Shown here: in pieces, positions 10,901 through 18,696 of the stretch
How positions within the stretch are numbered: position 1 is the stretch's first letter
How the letters are laid out: each line of letters opens with the position of its first letter
Source: Gemmatimonadota bacterium
GTDB taxonomy: Bacteria > Gemmatimonadota > Gemmatimonadetes > Gemmatimonadales > Gemmatimonadaceae
Direction: 5' to 3'
Assembly (NCBI GenBank): GCA_026387935.1
Contig: JAPLKU010000004.1
Coordinates: 26,227 to 90,226 of the forward strand
DNA length: 64,000 bases
Position numbers and translations under genes: made by a program
Notes under the pieces: model-generated
What the model was told of the DNA's origin: nothing
Seen by the model: only the letters and a program-made list of their open reading frames with translations
Databases searched by the model: none

Positions 10901-11035
10901 GACATGCAGCGTCCGCTCGCGCTGGCCGTGATCGGCGGGCTCGCGCTCTCGACGCCGATCACGCTGTACCTCGTCCCGACGTTGCTCGTTGCCGTGCGCG
11001 GCCGCGACTACCGGCTCCCGACGACGGTTGCCTGA
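7928..11035 (+). CDS. RND-family efflux pump, inner-membrane subunit
   Basis: A 1035-residue proton-driven transporter with the RND layout: a membrane helix near the N-terminus, a large periplasmic loop, helices 2-6, a second periplasmic loop and helices 8-12. The relay motif in helix 4 reads GLVIDDAVVITEN with D401 and D402. This double-Asp form is shared with the multidrug (HAE) type rather than the DxxD form often seen in metal pumps, so the substrate is left open. The start is GTG at 7928, overlapping the adaptor stop (GTGA). It is the last gene of the regulator-sensor-channel-adaptor-pump operon. Confidence 0.95.
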   Translation: MSEAVKSRRSLFGLLAEQRRFVYLAVALLSAAGIWAAFSLPSAIYPELAFYRVTIVAEGSSLGARQQLFGITRTLEEAVSIVPGVVRVSSKSIRGASEINVMFSPSTDMVDALQQVRARVTQAQADLPAGMDIVTERQVPSLFPILSYNLEGGDPAALFDIARYQVKPVFSRVPGVGRVEVLGNDMREIEVVADPARLAAQGMTYADLAEAITKATSVKVVGRMPANYKQYLIVSATEAHSIEDIGNVVIGHGLRVRDIAKVYAGTEDHLRIIAGDGKPVAQLNITRRVGGNTLEVADSIAALARFLKPTLPPGVHLKPVYDQASLVREAVKSVRDAMLIGAVLAIIVLLLFLRHARITAISASAIPLTMVITIYVMSVTGQTFNLMTLGAMAIAIGLVIDDAVVITENIVRHLHLNADRRAAIRDAVQELIWPVTTSTITTVVVFLPLGLLEGVVGQFFHALSITLTIAVLVSLVLALTIIPLLSEQFLTAADAEQTEGTAPAPTGALAGLGRMIDSLSDFYERSLGGVLHQARLMIVAGVVLVAGGWFAYRSVETGFMPEMDEGAFVLDYWSPGGSSLVETDRMLKIVDGFLATTPEVIGTSRRTGAELGLFATEQNRGDYVVRLAPGNKRKREIAEVMEDVRSRIERDLPRLRVEFLQILSDVINDVAGNAHPVEVKLFGADLVALEAYGTQLDSAMTKIAGIEDLYSGVSEPTAEIAMTINAAEANRAGLTPAAVSDAVGGALLGVEAGEVRLDDRSVGVRVRAPDSVRFNPALLASLPLVGREHGGPVPLGSLAHFTSMDARAELLRENQQQMIMMTAELGKRDLGSVMVEIKDVLKKHPAPAGIRLELGGQYAGQQTAFRALLLVLALAAASVVAVMVIQFQSFVEPFVVLLAAPLSFVGALVLLLATGTALNVSSFMGLILLVGLIVKNGIILLDFTRLRMRDGLALEPAIREAARIRLRPILMTTLCTLFGLLPLALGLGAGSDMQRPLALAVIGGLALSTPITLYLVPTLLVAVRGRDYRLPTTVA

Positions 11036-11078
11036 GAAGACACCGAACTTTACGCAGTTCTTTCACCATGGAGATTCA

Positions 11079-12125
11079 ATGAAGTCCGCTCGCCATACTC
11101 CCCTCATTGCTGCCAGCGTGTTTGCGCTCGTCGCTGCCGCGCCGGCGATTCGGCAGGCCGCCACCACGTATCATGTCACCAAATCGGTGCCCCTCGGCGT
11201 AGATGGTGGATGGGACTATCTCACCGTCGATCCTGATGCGCAGCGCGTCTACATTTCGCGCGGCGGTGCGAATCTGGTGCAGATCGTTGACCTCAAGACG
11301 AACACGCCGATTGGCACGATCGATGACACCCGCGGCGTGCACGGCATCGCGCTTGCACCGGAGTTCAACAAGGGTTTCACGAGCAACGGCGGCGATTCGA
11401 CGGTCACGATCTTCGACATGAAGACGATGAAGGAAACGGGACGAGTCACCGTCACCGGCAAGAACCCCGACGCCATCCTGTACGACCCGTTCAGCAAGCG
11501 CGTGTTCACCTTCAATCACACGGGCAAGAGCACCACGGCGATTGATGCCGCAACCGGGAAAGTAATTGGGACCGTAAAAACGGAAGGGGTTTTGGAAACC
11601 GGCCAGTCCGACAATGCCGGCACCATCTTCGTGAACGACGAAGAAGGGAACCGTCTCTTCGTGTTCGACGCGAAGACCCTCGTTGTAAAGGCCACCTGGG
11701 CGCTCGACGGCTGCAAGGCGCCCACCGGACTGGCCATTGACCGAGCGCATAAGCGACTCTTTGCGGGCTGCAATGAAAGCAAAACAGTGACCGTCGTCGA
11801 CTACACCAACGGAAAGACGGTTGCGAGCATTCCGATCTGCGCCGGCACGGACGCCGCGGCGTTTGACACCGCCCTTCAGCTCATCTTCGCCTCGTGCAGC
11901 GACGGCAACATCGCGGTCATCCATGAGGATTCGCCGGACAAGTACACGTCGCAGGGCCTGGCCAAGACCGAAGACCGTTCGCGCACGATGACGATCGACG
12001 AAAAGACGCACAAACTCTATACGGTCACGGCCCAGTACGGGGCCGCGCCCGCTCCGGTGAACGGCCGCGCTGGCCGCCCCCCCATGGTCCCGGGCTCGTT
12101 CCACCTGCTGATTCTCGAGAAGTAA
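11079..12125 (+). CDS. Exported YncE-like beta-propeller protein
   Basis: The chosen ATG at 11079 has GGAG five bases upstream and gives a 348-residue protein with a signal peptide. An upstream in-frame start at 10989 would overlap the pump gene and hide the signal peptide, so it is rejected. The body is a chain of YVTN/NHL-type blades (for example VYISRGGANLVQIVDLKT and LFVFDAKTLVVKATWALDG), which fold as a seven-bladed propeller in YncE relatives. Paired Cys residues near AGCNES, ICAGTD and FASCSD suggest disulfides. It lies 43 bp after the efflux operon and could be co-transcribed. No enzymatic motif is visible; its role is unknown. Confidence 0.85.
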   Translation: MKSARHTPLIAASVFALVAAAPAIRQAATTYHVTKSVPLGVDGGWDYLTVDPDAQRVYISRGGANLVQIVDLKTNTPIGTIDDTRGVHGIALAPEFNKGFTSNGGDSTVTIFDMKTMKETGRVTVTGKNPDAILYDPFSKRVFTFNHTGKSTTAIDAATGKVIGTVKTEGVLETGQSDNAGTIFVNDEEGNRLFVFDAKTLVVKATWALDGCKAPTGLAIDRAHKRLFAGCNESKTVTVVDYTNGKTVASIPICAGTDAAAFDTALQLIFASCSDGNIAVIHEDSPDKYTSQGLAKTEDRSRTMTIDEKTHKLYTVTAQYGAAPAPVNGRAGRPPMVPGSFHLLILEK

Positions 12126-12166
12126 CTGCCAACAGGCTCGCCAAGGCGGGCCAAACGAGCGAGATA

Positions 12167-12200
12167 TGGGGGGTGGGGGCCTTCGGGCTCCCACCCCCCA
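12167..12200 (+). terminator. Strong hairpin terminator with a UUCG tetraloop
   Basis: Bases 12167-12181 pair with 12186-12200 in a 15-bp stem (one G-U) capped by TTCG closed by a C-G pair, the very stable cUUCGg tetraloop. It lies 41 bp after the YncE-like gene. There is no clear U-tract (ACGCTTTCC follows). It most likely ends the efflux-operon transcript or blocks 3' exonucleases. Confidence 0.7.
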
Positions 12201-12366
12201 ACGCTTTCCATAATCGCGGTGAAGGCCTCTCGACGCTTATCGGGTTCGCCTCTGACGGCGGCAACTGGATCGCGAATCAGGCAATGCAGATACTGTCACG
12301 CTCCGGCGATCCGCGCGCTCACCTGGAGAAGTAACGGTCGGCCATACCGGCTGGTAATTTCCCGCG

Positions 12367-13509
12367 GTGACCAACACGGCTTCAACGTATGACGTGATTG
12401 TGGTGGGGCTCGGTGCCATGGGCAGCGCAACCGCGTATCATCTTGCGGCGCGCGGTGCCCGGGTGCTGGGCCTCGACCAATTCAAACCGCCACATGAGCT
12501 CGGTTCGTCACATGGTGAGAGCCGCATCATTCGCCAGCTCTACTATGAGCACCCGCTGTACGTGCCGCTCGTGCAGCGGAGCTACGAACTCTGGCGCCGC
12601 CTCGAGCAGGACGCCGGCCAGCCCCATTTGATGCAGATCAACGGCGGCTTGATGCTCGGCCGCGAAGAGAGCGGGCTCATCAAGGGCGTTCGTCGCGCGG
12701 CGGCGGAACACCACCTGCCGCTCGAAGAGATTCCGCGGTCGCGACTGCAGGAACGATTTCCGCAGTTCATTCCCATGGCGGGGGTGAGCGCACTGTTTGA
12801 CCCACACGCCGGATTCCTCGATCCCGAGCGCTGCGTGGCGGCGCACCTCACACTCGCTGCGGCGCGCGGCGCGACGCTCAAGAATGGCGAGAGGGTCCTG
12901 AACTGGGCGCAACAAGGTGACGGCGTTCGTGTGCGTACGACGCACGGGACCTACGAGGCCGGCAAGCTGGTATTGTGCGCCGGGCCGTGGATTACTGAGC
13001 TCCTTGGAGCCATGGGACCGACGTTCAACGTCGAGCGCCAGACCGTGACCTGGTTTGAGCCCCCGGGTGAACGCGCCATGTGGATGCCTGATCGCTTTCC
13101 GATCTTCATGTGCGAGTTCGAAGATGGGCAGCTCATCTATGGATTTCCCGTCGGGCCGCGCGGATGGAAGGTCGCCGTGCACTACGAAGGTGAGCCGGTC
13201 ACGGACATGCGGAATCTGAGGAGGACGATCGAGCCGCACGACATCGCGCGCGTTCGCAACGCGGCGGCGCGGCTCTTCGACTGGGTCAGTTCGGCCAAAT
13301 TGCTCGATGCGGCATCCTGTCTCTACACCGACACCCTCGACCTGCGTTTCGTCATCGACTTCCTTCCCGGCATGCCGCAGGTGCTCGTGTCGAGTCCCTG
13401 CTCAGGACACGGATTCAAGTTTGCCGCCGCCGTCGGAGAACTTCAGGCGCAGCTGTTGCTCGATGAAAAATCAGATTTTGATGTGGCGCCTTTTCGGATC
13501 GACCGGTAG
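12367..13509 (+). CDS. FAD-dependent oxidase of the monomeric sarcosine/N-methyl-tryptophan oxidase family
   Basis: A 380-residue DAO-family flavoenzyme. The N-terminal dinucleotide fold carries VVGLGAMGSATAYHLAARG followed by the acidic residue of GLDQF. SSPCSGHGFKFA near the C-terminus contains C345 at the place where sarcosine oxidase bonds FAD covalently. K268 (RGWKVAVHYEG) matches the oxygen-activating Lys of that family. The expected reaction is oxidation of an N-methyl amino acid to the free amine with release of formaldehyde and hydrogen peroxide; the exact substrate is not decided. The start is GTG at 12367 with no clear Shine-Dalgarno. The next gene starts 15 bp after its stop. Confidence 0.88.
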   Translation: MTNTASTYDVIVVGLGAMGSATAYHLAARGARVLGLDQFKPPHELGSSHGESRIIRQLYYEHPLYVPLVQRSYELWRRLEQDAGQPHLMQINGGLMLGREESGLIKGVRRAAAEHHLPLEEIPRSRLQERFPQFIPMAGVSALFDPHAGFLDPERCVAAHLTLAAARGATLKNGERVLNWAQQGDGVRVRTTHGTYEAGKLVLCAGPWITELLGAMGPTFNVERQTVTWFEPPGERAMWMPDRFPIFMCEFEDGQLIYGFPVGPRGWKVAVHYEGEPVTDMRNLRRTIEPHDIARVRNAAARLFDWVSSAKLLDAASCLYTDTLDLRFVIDFLPGMPQVLVSSPCSGHGFKFAAAVGELQAQLLLDEKSDFDVAPFRIDR

Positions 13510-13524
13510 CTGGTACCGTTTGGT

Positions 13525-15978
13525 ATGAGCCTTCGCACCGCCGTTGCCATGCTTGCCTTGGCCGTGCCGTTGGCGATTCCGCTGGCGCTTCCGTTGGCGC
13601 GGCCGCTCGGCGCCCAGGTTGTGCGCGGCACGGTGACGATGCCAGACGGTGCGACGCGCGCGGCTGGCGTGATCGTCACCGCGGTTCGTGACTCATCGCA
13701 GCCGGCACGGACACTCACAAACCAGCGCGGTGCCTTTACACTCCGCCTCGACGCAGCCGGCAGGTACACGATCAGGGTCCTCCGGATTGGCTTTCGGCCG
13801 ACGGATGGGCCGACGGTCACTGTCGCTACAAGCGACACTATTTCGGTACAGGTCACCATCACTGACGTTGCAGTGTCGTTGCAGGCCGTAAGCGTGAAGG
13901 GTGACGATGTCTGCCGGACGCGTCCGGATTCAGGTGCCCTCGTCGCCCGCGCCTGGGAAGAGGCGCGCAAGGCGATCATGTCGTCGCAGCTTGCTGCCGC
14001 CGACGCGCCGCTCGTCGCGGACTGGATTGAGTACAACCGCACGCTTGATCCGAGTGGTCGCATTGTGCGCGGGCTGCGTGTGAAGAGCACGACGAATCCC
14101 ACGACGCACGCCTTCAAGAGCGCGCCTGCCGAATCACTCGCCGCGCGGGGCTATGTCGTCGCCGAAGGGGGCGAGACGACGTATCACGCGCCTGATGGCG
14201 ATGTGCTGCTCTCCGACTCGTTCGCCTCGACGCACTGCTTTCAGATCGTGCCGTCTGCGCGCGGCGCCGACACGCTTGTCGGTGTTGGGTTCCGCCCAGC
14301 GAAAGATCAAAAAGACATTCGCGATATCGAGGGCACCTTCTGGCTTGATCGGCGCAGCGCCGAACTGCGCTGGATGGACTACACGTACACGAACATGCCG
14401 GCGATTGCGGAAAAGGCGTCGCCGGGCGGTCGCGTGGAGTTTCTTCGTGCCGGCACGAGCGGCTGGCTGATTGGCCGTTGGAGCATTCGCATGCCGGAGA
14501 TCGGGCGCGCGCCCATTGGCAACGATCCTGGAGTGCGACGTGTCGTGCGTCCAACGGCGGTCGGCTCGCTCCGCGCGATCCAGGTGACGGGTGGGCAGGT
14601 CACGAAAGTCAGTCGCGGCGATACCGTGGTCTATCAGGCAGCGGGCGCACGGCTCGACGTACAGGTCGTGGCGCGCGACCAATCGGTGAATCCCGCGCGC
14701 GCCATCGTGGAACTCGTTGGCACGGACTATGTCGCCACGGCGGATGCCAGTGGGCGCGCCCGAATTACTCCGGTACTCGAAGGGCGATATGAAGCGCGCG
14801 TTCGTACTCCGCTCATGGACACGCTCCACGTCACGCCGGTGATGCGGGAGGTGGACGTGACGGTGCGCTCACACACGGACAGCGTGCGCCTTCCGTCGGC
14901 AGACGAGATTCTCACCGCGGTGTGCAGGGATTCAATCCACGCCGGTGAATCGCTCGTGCGGGGACTGGTACGCGACTCGTTGGGCAATCCGCTGGCCGGC
15001 GTCGCCGTGACGTTTACCTGGCTTGGACGGGTCAAGGTCGGCGTGGAGAACAACGCGGACCGGGTGTCGTTCACCGAGCAGTCCGTGGGGTCCATGACCG
15101 ACGACGCTGGGCGATACAAGGTGTGTGGCGTGCCACGCGACGTGCTCCTCATTGCGCGCGTCCGCATGGACAAGGTGAGTGATGCCCGGCGGCTGACGCT
15201 TGATGCCGATCAGGCCTTCGGCGCCGTGGATCTTGTGCCACACCGGGTTGCGGCGACCACGGACCTCCTGCTGCCCAAGGCGAACCGCGCGATGGTGGAG
15301 TTCACGGTCACGGACGACGACGGCGCGCTGGTTCCAGGAACGACGCTCGATGTGGAAACGCCCGACGGGTTGGCGCGCACGTTCAACACAGGGACGACAG
15401 GTCGCGTCCTGCTGGCAGACGCGGCGCCCGGGCGCCTGACGGTGCGGGCGCGCAAGATCGGATTTCGGCCGGGGCAGATCGTTGTGTCGATCGCGCCGGG
15501 ACGCAACACGATTCCGATCATCGTGAGTTCAGCGGGCTTTCCCACGCTCGACACGGTGCGGATCGTCGGAGATGAGCGCAAGCGCAACGACCGGTTTGAC
15601 GATTTTGAAACGCGGCGCCTGAATGGGGCGGCAACTCGATCAATCACCAGGGCGGAGATCGAAAAACGAAATCCGCCGGATGCGTGGCATATGCTCACGA
15701 ACCTGTCGTCCATCGCGATCAGCCAGATGGGGGGCGATGTTCGTGCGACTCCAACCCGCTCGATCCAGGTAAGTCTGCTCAACAACCGGCCCTGCTTTCT
15801 CAAGGTCGCTGTGGATGGCGTACTCTGGCAGGACGATCCGCCGAACCTCGCCAACCTTCCACCGCCGGACGCGATTCATGGGATCGAAGTGTTCTCCGGG
15901 CCGGCGTCCATTCCCCTTCAGTACGGCGGAACGGGAAGAGACAAATGGTGCGGCCTGATCGCGGTCTGGACGCGGTAG
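13525..15978 (+). CDS. Exported protein with carboxypeptidase-regulatory repeats and a TonB-plug-like C-terminus
   Basis: 817 residues with a signal peptide. A carboxypeptidase-regulatory (Ig-like) domain lies near the N-terminus (VVRGTVTMPDGATRAAG), with further related domains at about 475-560 (VRGLVRDSLGNPLAGVAV) and 585-670. The C-terminal 110 residues (RAEIEKRNPPDAWHMLTNL to VDGVLWQDDPPNLANLPP and GIEVFSGPASIP) resemble the plug domain of TonB-dependent receptors, but no beta-barrel follows. Such plug-without-barrel proteins occur in Gemmatimonadota; their job is unknown, and binding to a partner at the cell surface is only inferred. It may be co-transcribed with the upstream oxidase. 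Confidence 0.75.
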   Translation: MSLRTAVAMLALAVPLAIPLALPLARPLGAQVVRGTVTMPDGATRAAGVIVTAVRDSSQPARTLTNQRGAFTLRLDAAGRYTIRVLRIGFRPTDGPTVTVATSDTISVQVTITDVAVSLQAVSVKGDDVCRTRPDSGALVARAWEEARKAIMSSQLAAADAPLVADWIEYNRTLDPSGRIVRGLRVKSTTNPTTHAFKSAPAESLAARGYVVAEGGETTYHAPDGDVLLSDSFASTHCFQIVPSARGADTLVGVGFRPAKDQKDIRDIEGTFWLDRRSAELRWMDYTYTNMPAIAEKASPGGRVEFLRAGTSGWLIGRWSIRMPEIGRAPIGNDPGVRRVVRPTAVGSLRAIQVTGGQVTKVSRGDTVVYQAAGARLDVQVVARDQSVNPARAIVELVGTDYVATADASGRARITPVLEGRYEARVRTPLMDTLHVTPVMREVDVTVRSHTDSVRLPSADEILTAVCRDSIHAGESLVRGLVRDSLGNPLAGVAVTFTWLGRVKVGVENNADRVSFTEQSVGSMTDDAGRYKVCGVPRDVLLIARVRMDKVSDARRLTLDADQAFGAVDLVPHRVAATTDLLLPKANRAMVEFTVTDDDGALVPGTTLDVETPDGLARTFNTGTTGRVLLADAAPGRLTVRARKIGFRPGQIVVSIAPGRNTIPIIVSSAGFPTLDTVRIVGDERKRNDRFDDFETRRLNGAATRSITRAEIEKRNPPDAWHMLTNLSSIAISQMGGDVRATPTRSIQVSLLNNRPCFLKVAVDGVLWQDDPPNLANLPPPDAIHGIEVFSGPASIPLQYGGTGRDKWCGLIAVWTR
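13564..13611 (+). repeat. 12-bp tandem repeat inside a signal-peptide coding region
   Basis: Four consecutive 12-bp units of the form xxxCCGyTsGCG encode VPLA-IPLA-LPLA-RPLG in the hydrophobic core of the signal peptide of the plug-domain protein. The units keep frame, so slippage would lengthen or shorten the hydrophobic core by four residues without a frameshift. Confidence 0.7.
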
Positions 15979-16001
15979 CGTCCGAGCTACGGTAACTGCT
16001 G

Positions 16002-17219
16002 CTACCCGCCGAGTTCCTTCGCGGCCTTGGTGAGCAGCTCGATGCCGCGATCGAGTTTCGGCGCGGCGGTCGCAAACGAAAAGCGCACGAACCCTTCGCC
16101 GGCCGCGCCAAAGTCCGTGCCCGGGCATCCGGCCACGCCAAACTCCTGCAGCAGGCGTGACTGAAACTGCTGCGTGGTAAGCCCGGACTTCTTGAGCAGG
16201 GCCCGCACGTCAGTAAGCGCGTAGAACGCGCCAGCCGGCAGCGCGCACGTCATTCCCGGCACAGAGTTGAGTCCCGCAACAAAACGATCGCGGCGCTCGT
16301 GGAGTGATTTGCGCAGCGCATGCACTACATCCTGCGAGCCTTCAACCGCCGCGAGTCCGCCGCGTTGAACGAACGGCGGCGTGCACGACGTGTTGTTGAT
16401 GATCAGTGCAACAAAATCTTCGTAGAGCGCCTTTGGCACCACGCCAAAGCCAAGACGCCAGCCGGTCATGGACCAGCGCTTGGAAAATCCGTCAATGATC
16501 ACTGTGCGGTCGAGCAATCCCGGAACGGCGGCCGCCGACGGCGACGCTCCATCGGGATAGTCGTAGGCGAGGCCGCTATAGATCTCGTCGCTGATCACCC
16601 AGATGTTGTGCTTCTCGGCCATGCGACCGAGCCGCTCCATTTCTTCGCGCGTCGCGGTCCAGCCGGTGGGATTGTGCGGCGAGTTGAGAATGATCGCGCG
16701 CGTGCGTGGCGTGATGCTGCGCTCAATCGCGTCGAAGTCCACCTGCCAGCGACCGTCCTTCAGTTCAATCGCGTACTCGCGCTCGGTTCCACCAGCAAGC
16801 CGCACAGCCGAGGGATAAATCGGGAAACCAATGTTCGGGATGAGCACTTCATCGCCGGGATTCACCGTGGCGAGGAGCGCGTACTGCAACATCGGCTTGG
16901 CCGCCGACGTCACGACGATGTTGTCGAGCTCCGCTGGAATGCCGCGCCCACGCACGTAACCGAGCAGCGCGGTGCGCAACTCGGGCAAGCCCGCCGGAGC
17001 AGTGTACTTCGCATCATCGGCCTCGAGCGCGCGAATGCCAGCCGCCGTCGCATGTGACGGCGAGGGAAAGTCAGGTTGGCCGAGTTCGAGGTGAATGACT
17101 TCGCGGCCGGCGAGGTCGAGCGCTCGCGCGGCCGCGGCTACCGCGAACGCGCCTTCGATGGCGAGCGTGCCGAGGCGCGCAGCCTTTGTTGGTATTGCTA
17201 GTGTCGTTGGCACGGTCAT
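16002..17219 (-). CDS. PLP-dependent class I/II aminotransferase (aspartate aminotransferase-like)
   Basis: A 405-residue fold-type I aminotransferase, probably cytosolic. SPHNPTG gives N183, D211 lies in VISDEIYSGL and binds the pyridine nitrogen, and K247 in DGFSKRWSMTGWRLGF is the Schiff-base lysine. An Arg in FVRFSFATAA near the C-terminus fits the carboxylate-binding Arg of the family. It should move an amino group between an amino acid and 2-oxoglutarate or similar; the preferred donor cannot be set from sequence. It converges on the plug-domain gene and lies 18 bp after the lipoprotein gene on the same strand, so the two may share a transcript. Confidence 0.92.
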   Translation of the reverse strand: MTVPTTLAIPTKAARLGTLAIEGAFAVAAAARALDLAGREVIHLELGQPDFPSPSHATAAGIRALEADDAKYTAPAGLPELRTALLGYVRGRGIPAELDNIVVTSAAKPMLQYALLATVNPGDEVLIPNIGFPIYPSAVRLAGGTEREYAIELKDGRWQVDFDAIERSITPRTRAIILNSPHNPTGWTATREEMERLGRMAEKHNIWVISDEIYSGLAYDYPDGASPSAAAVPGLLDRTVIIDGFSKRWSMTGWRLGFGVVPKALYEDFVALIINNTSCTPPFVQRGGLAAVEGSQDVVHALRKSLHERRDRFVAGLNSVPGMTCALPAGAFYALTDVRALLKKSGLTTQQFQSRLLQEFGVAGCPGTDFGAAGEGFVRFSFATAAPKLDRGIELLTKAAKELGG

Positions 17220-17237
17220 GGGTGCTGAGTTCGTGAA

Positions 17238-17753
17238 CTAACGCGGCGTGAGGTGCACCTGCTGGCCACCCTGTGCGATGGAGATGACGAGTTTGTCGAA
17301 CACCGGTGCTTCTTTCGAAGCCGGCGGATATGGATTCGAGTCAGGCAACGAAATGACGTACACGTCCTTGTCTGTCTCGGCCAGCTTCGAGCCGATTGGT
17401 CCGCCGGGGCGCTTGGCAGCAGCGGCCCACGCGGCCTTGGTGAAAATTCGAACGTTGATCAGCGTGAACGACGGCGCCTTGGATCCACTGTCGGGCAGGA
17501 ATTTGAATTCAACGGCGAGATAGGCGCCGGCAGTGGTGTCCTTCTTCTCGCCGGCGCGATAGCGGCCTTTCCAGACGCCCGGCAACTGCAGATCAAAACC
17601 GGCCGTGGTACTGGTGAAGGTTTCTGGCGGAAGTGACTTGGCAGCGGCCACTTCGGCGATGGCCTCGGCGCCCGTCGCGGGACGCGGCGCGTCGCTCTTT
17701 CCTGAACAGGCGATTAACACGAGCGCGGCCGATGCGACGGCAATGGTTTTCAT
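17238..17753 (-). CDS. Uncharacterised lipoprotein
   Basis: The chosen start gives 171 residues beginning MKTIAVASAALVLIACSGK, a clear lipoprotein signal with lipobox LIAC. A longer reading upstream has a Pro/Ser-rich stretch with no signal and is not used. The mature part has a strand-rich central region (FDLQLPGVWKGRYRAGEKK) and a late segment KDVYVISLPDSNPYPP. I do not recognise the family. It may sit in the outer membrane or the periplasmic face of the inner membrane, in one transcript with the aminotransferase. Confidence 0.75.
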   Translation of the reverse strand: MKTIAVASAALVLIACSGKSDAPRPATGAEAIAEVAAAKSLPPETFTSTTAGFDLQLPGVWKGRYRAGEKKDTTAGAYLAVEFKFLPDSGSKAPSFTLINVRIFTKAAWAAAAKRPGGPIGSKLAETDKDVYVISLPDSNPYPPASKEAPVFDKLVISIAQGGQQVHLTPR

Positions 17754-17814
17754 GTGTAGAAGATACGACGGACGCGAGCGAGTTGTGTCTGCCGGCGGTT
17801 GCAAGGGCACCCGG

Positions 17815-17928
17815 ATGGAAAAGCAGGGGGCCGCCACCCACAAGGTGGGCGAGCACCGCGAAACCCGCGGCGTGCGCACCGAAAAGCGCGGCGATTCGCT
17901 CAAGGCGAAGGTAACGAAGAAGCCGTAG
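17815..17928 (+). CDS. Small basic protein, 37 residues
   Basis: A short reading frame starting at ATG 17815 with AAGGG seven bases upstream. The product is very polar and basic (many Lys, Arg, His; ends VTKKP) with no membrane segment, resembling small nucleic-acid-associated proteins only in composition. It is divergent from the lipoprotein gene (62 bp between starts) and followed by a hairpin at 17981-18008 that could end its transcript. The ribosome site plus terminator argue for a real gene, but no family is recognised. Confidence 0.45.
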   Translation: MEKQGAATHKVGEHRETRGVRTEKRGDSLKAKVTKKP

Positions 17929-17980
17929 GGCAGCCGAAGCGATGGAAATCGGCCTGAAACCGGCTAGCTTTACCTGCATG

Positions 17981-18008
17981 AATCCCGGCCAGTCCTTCGG
18001 CCGGGATT
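17981..18008 (+). terminator. Hairpin terminator upstream of tRNA-Asn
   Basis: A perfect 10-bp stem (17981-17990 with 17999-18008) has an 8-nt loop and is followed by TGTGTCCTC. It lies between the 37-residue gene and the tRNA and would separate the two transcripts. The U-tract is weak. Confidence 0.5.
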
Positions 18009-18036
18009 TGTGTCCTCAGGACTGGGTTTTTCACCT

Positions 18037-18109
18037 TGGGGTGTAGCTCAATCGGCAGAGCGCCGCACTGTTAATGCGGATGTTGGTGGTTCGAGTCCAC
18101 CCGCCCCAG
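18037..18109 (+). tRNA. tRNA-Asn (GTT)
   Basis: A 73-nt cloverleaf: acceptor stem 18037-18043 with 18102-18108 (one G-U), D arm GCTC/GAGC, anticodon stem CCGCA/TGCGG around loop CTGTTAA with anticodon GTT, a 5-nt variable loop and T arm GGTGG-TTCGAGT-CCACC. The discriminator base is G. No CCA is encoded. All parts agree with a normal class I tRNA-Asn. Confidence 0.97.
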
Positions 18110-18125
18110 CGTTCGGCATAAGAAA

Positions 18126-18155
18126 AGGGCCCGGCAAACTGCCGGGCCCTTTTTT
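18126..18155 (+). terminator. Intrinsic terminator after tRNA-Asn
   Basis: A perfect 10-bp GC stem (18127-18136 with 18140-18149) with a 3-nt loop is followed by six T (18150-18155). An A-rich tract before the stem means it can also stop minus-strand transcription arriving from the DUF411 gene. Confidence 0.95.
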
Positions 18156-18191
18156 CGTTTCGCGCGCCCTGACGTGGGGTGTTTGCCGTTC

Positions 18192-18671
18192 CTACCGCCG
18201 CGCGTACACCGTCGACTTTCCGCCCTTCGTGAATGCCATCACGTTGTACGGTTGTTTCATGGATCCCTGTTCCATTCCAGGTGAACCCACCACCATCCCG
18301 CCAACAGCGAGTCCGGTGAGTTTGGTTTTGTCCGTCAGGAGTTTTTGCACGAGCTCGGCGGGCACGTGGCCTTCTATTACATACGTGCCAATCAGCGCCG
18401 TGTGGCAGCTCTGCAGATCTTCCGGAACGCCGGCGTCTGTCTTCACCTGCGTGAGGTCGTCCATGTCAACGACCTTCGTTTTGAAGCCGGCCGCCTGCAC
18501 ATGCTTCACCCATTCCTTGCAGCATCCGCACGACGGCGACTTATAGATCGTCATCAGTGGGAGTGGCGCGACTGACGCGCGTGCGCTGCCTGCCGCGCGC
18601 GCGACGCGCGGTGCGAGAACAACACCCGCTGCGAGGGCGGCGAACGATCCGACAAACTCTCTGCGTTCCAT
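18192..18671 (-). CDS. DUF411 metal-binding protein with twin-arginine signal
   Basis: 159 residues from ATG 18671, which places MERREFVGSFAALAAG at the N-terminus. The RR followed by a hydrophobic stretch suggests Tat export, although a fully classical Tat box is not present. The DUF411 domain has the Cys cluster SPSCGCCKEW and the later SCHTALIGTYVIEGHVP. Members are often found with copper-handling genes and are presumed to bind copper or another soft metal in the periplasm (family knowledge). The stop lies beyond the tRNA-Asn terminator. It runs in the same direction as the M20 peptidase upstream, 25 bp apart, so the two may be co-transcribed. Confidence 0.88.
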   Translation of the reverse strand: MERREFVGSFAALAAGVVLAPRVARAAGSARASVAPLPLMTIYKSPSCGCCKEWVKHVQAAGFKTKVVDMDDLTQVKTDAGVPEDLQSCHTALIGTYVIEGHVPAELVQKLLTDKTKLTGLAVGGMVVGSPGMEQGSMKQPYNVMAFTKGGKSTVYARR

Positions 18672-18696
18672 CGTGTGGGTCTCCGTGTGACGTCTT

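Noticed and set aside
10989..11078. Longer N-terminus for the YncE-like protein
   Set aside because: It overlaps the pump gene and puts 30 polar residues before a good signal peptide; the ATG at 11079 has its own Shine-Dalgarno.
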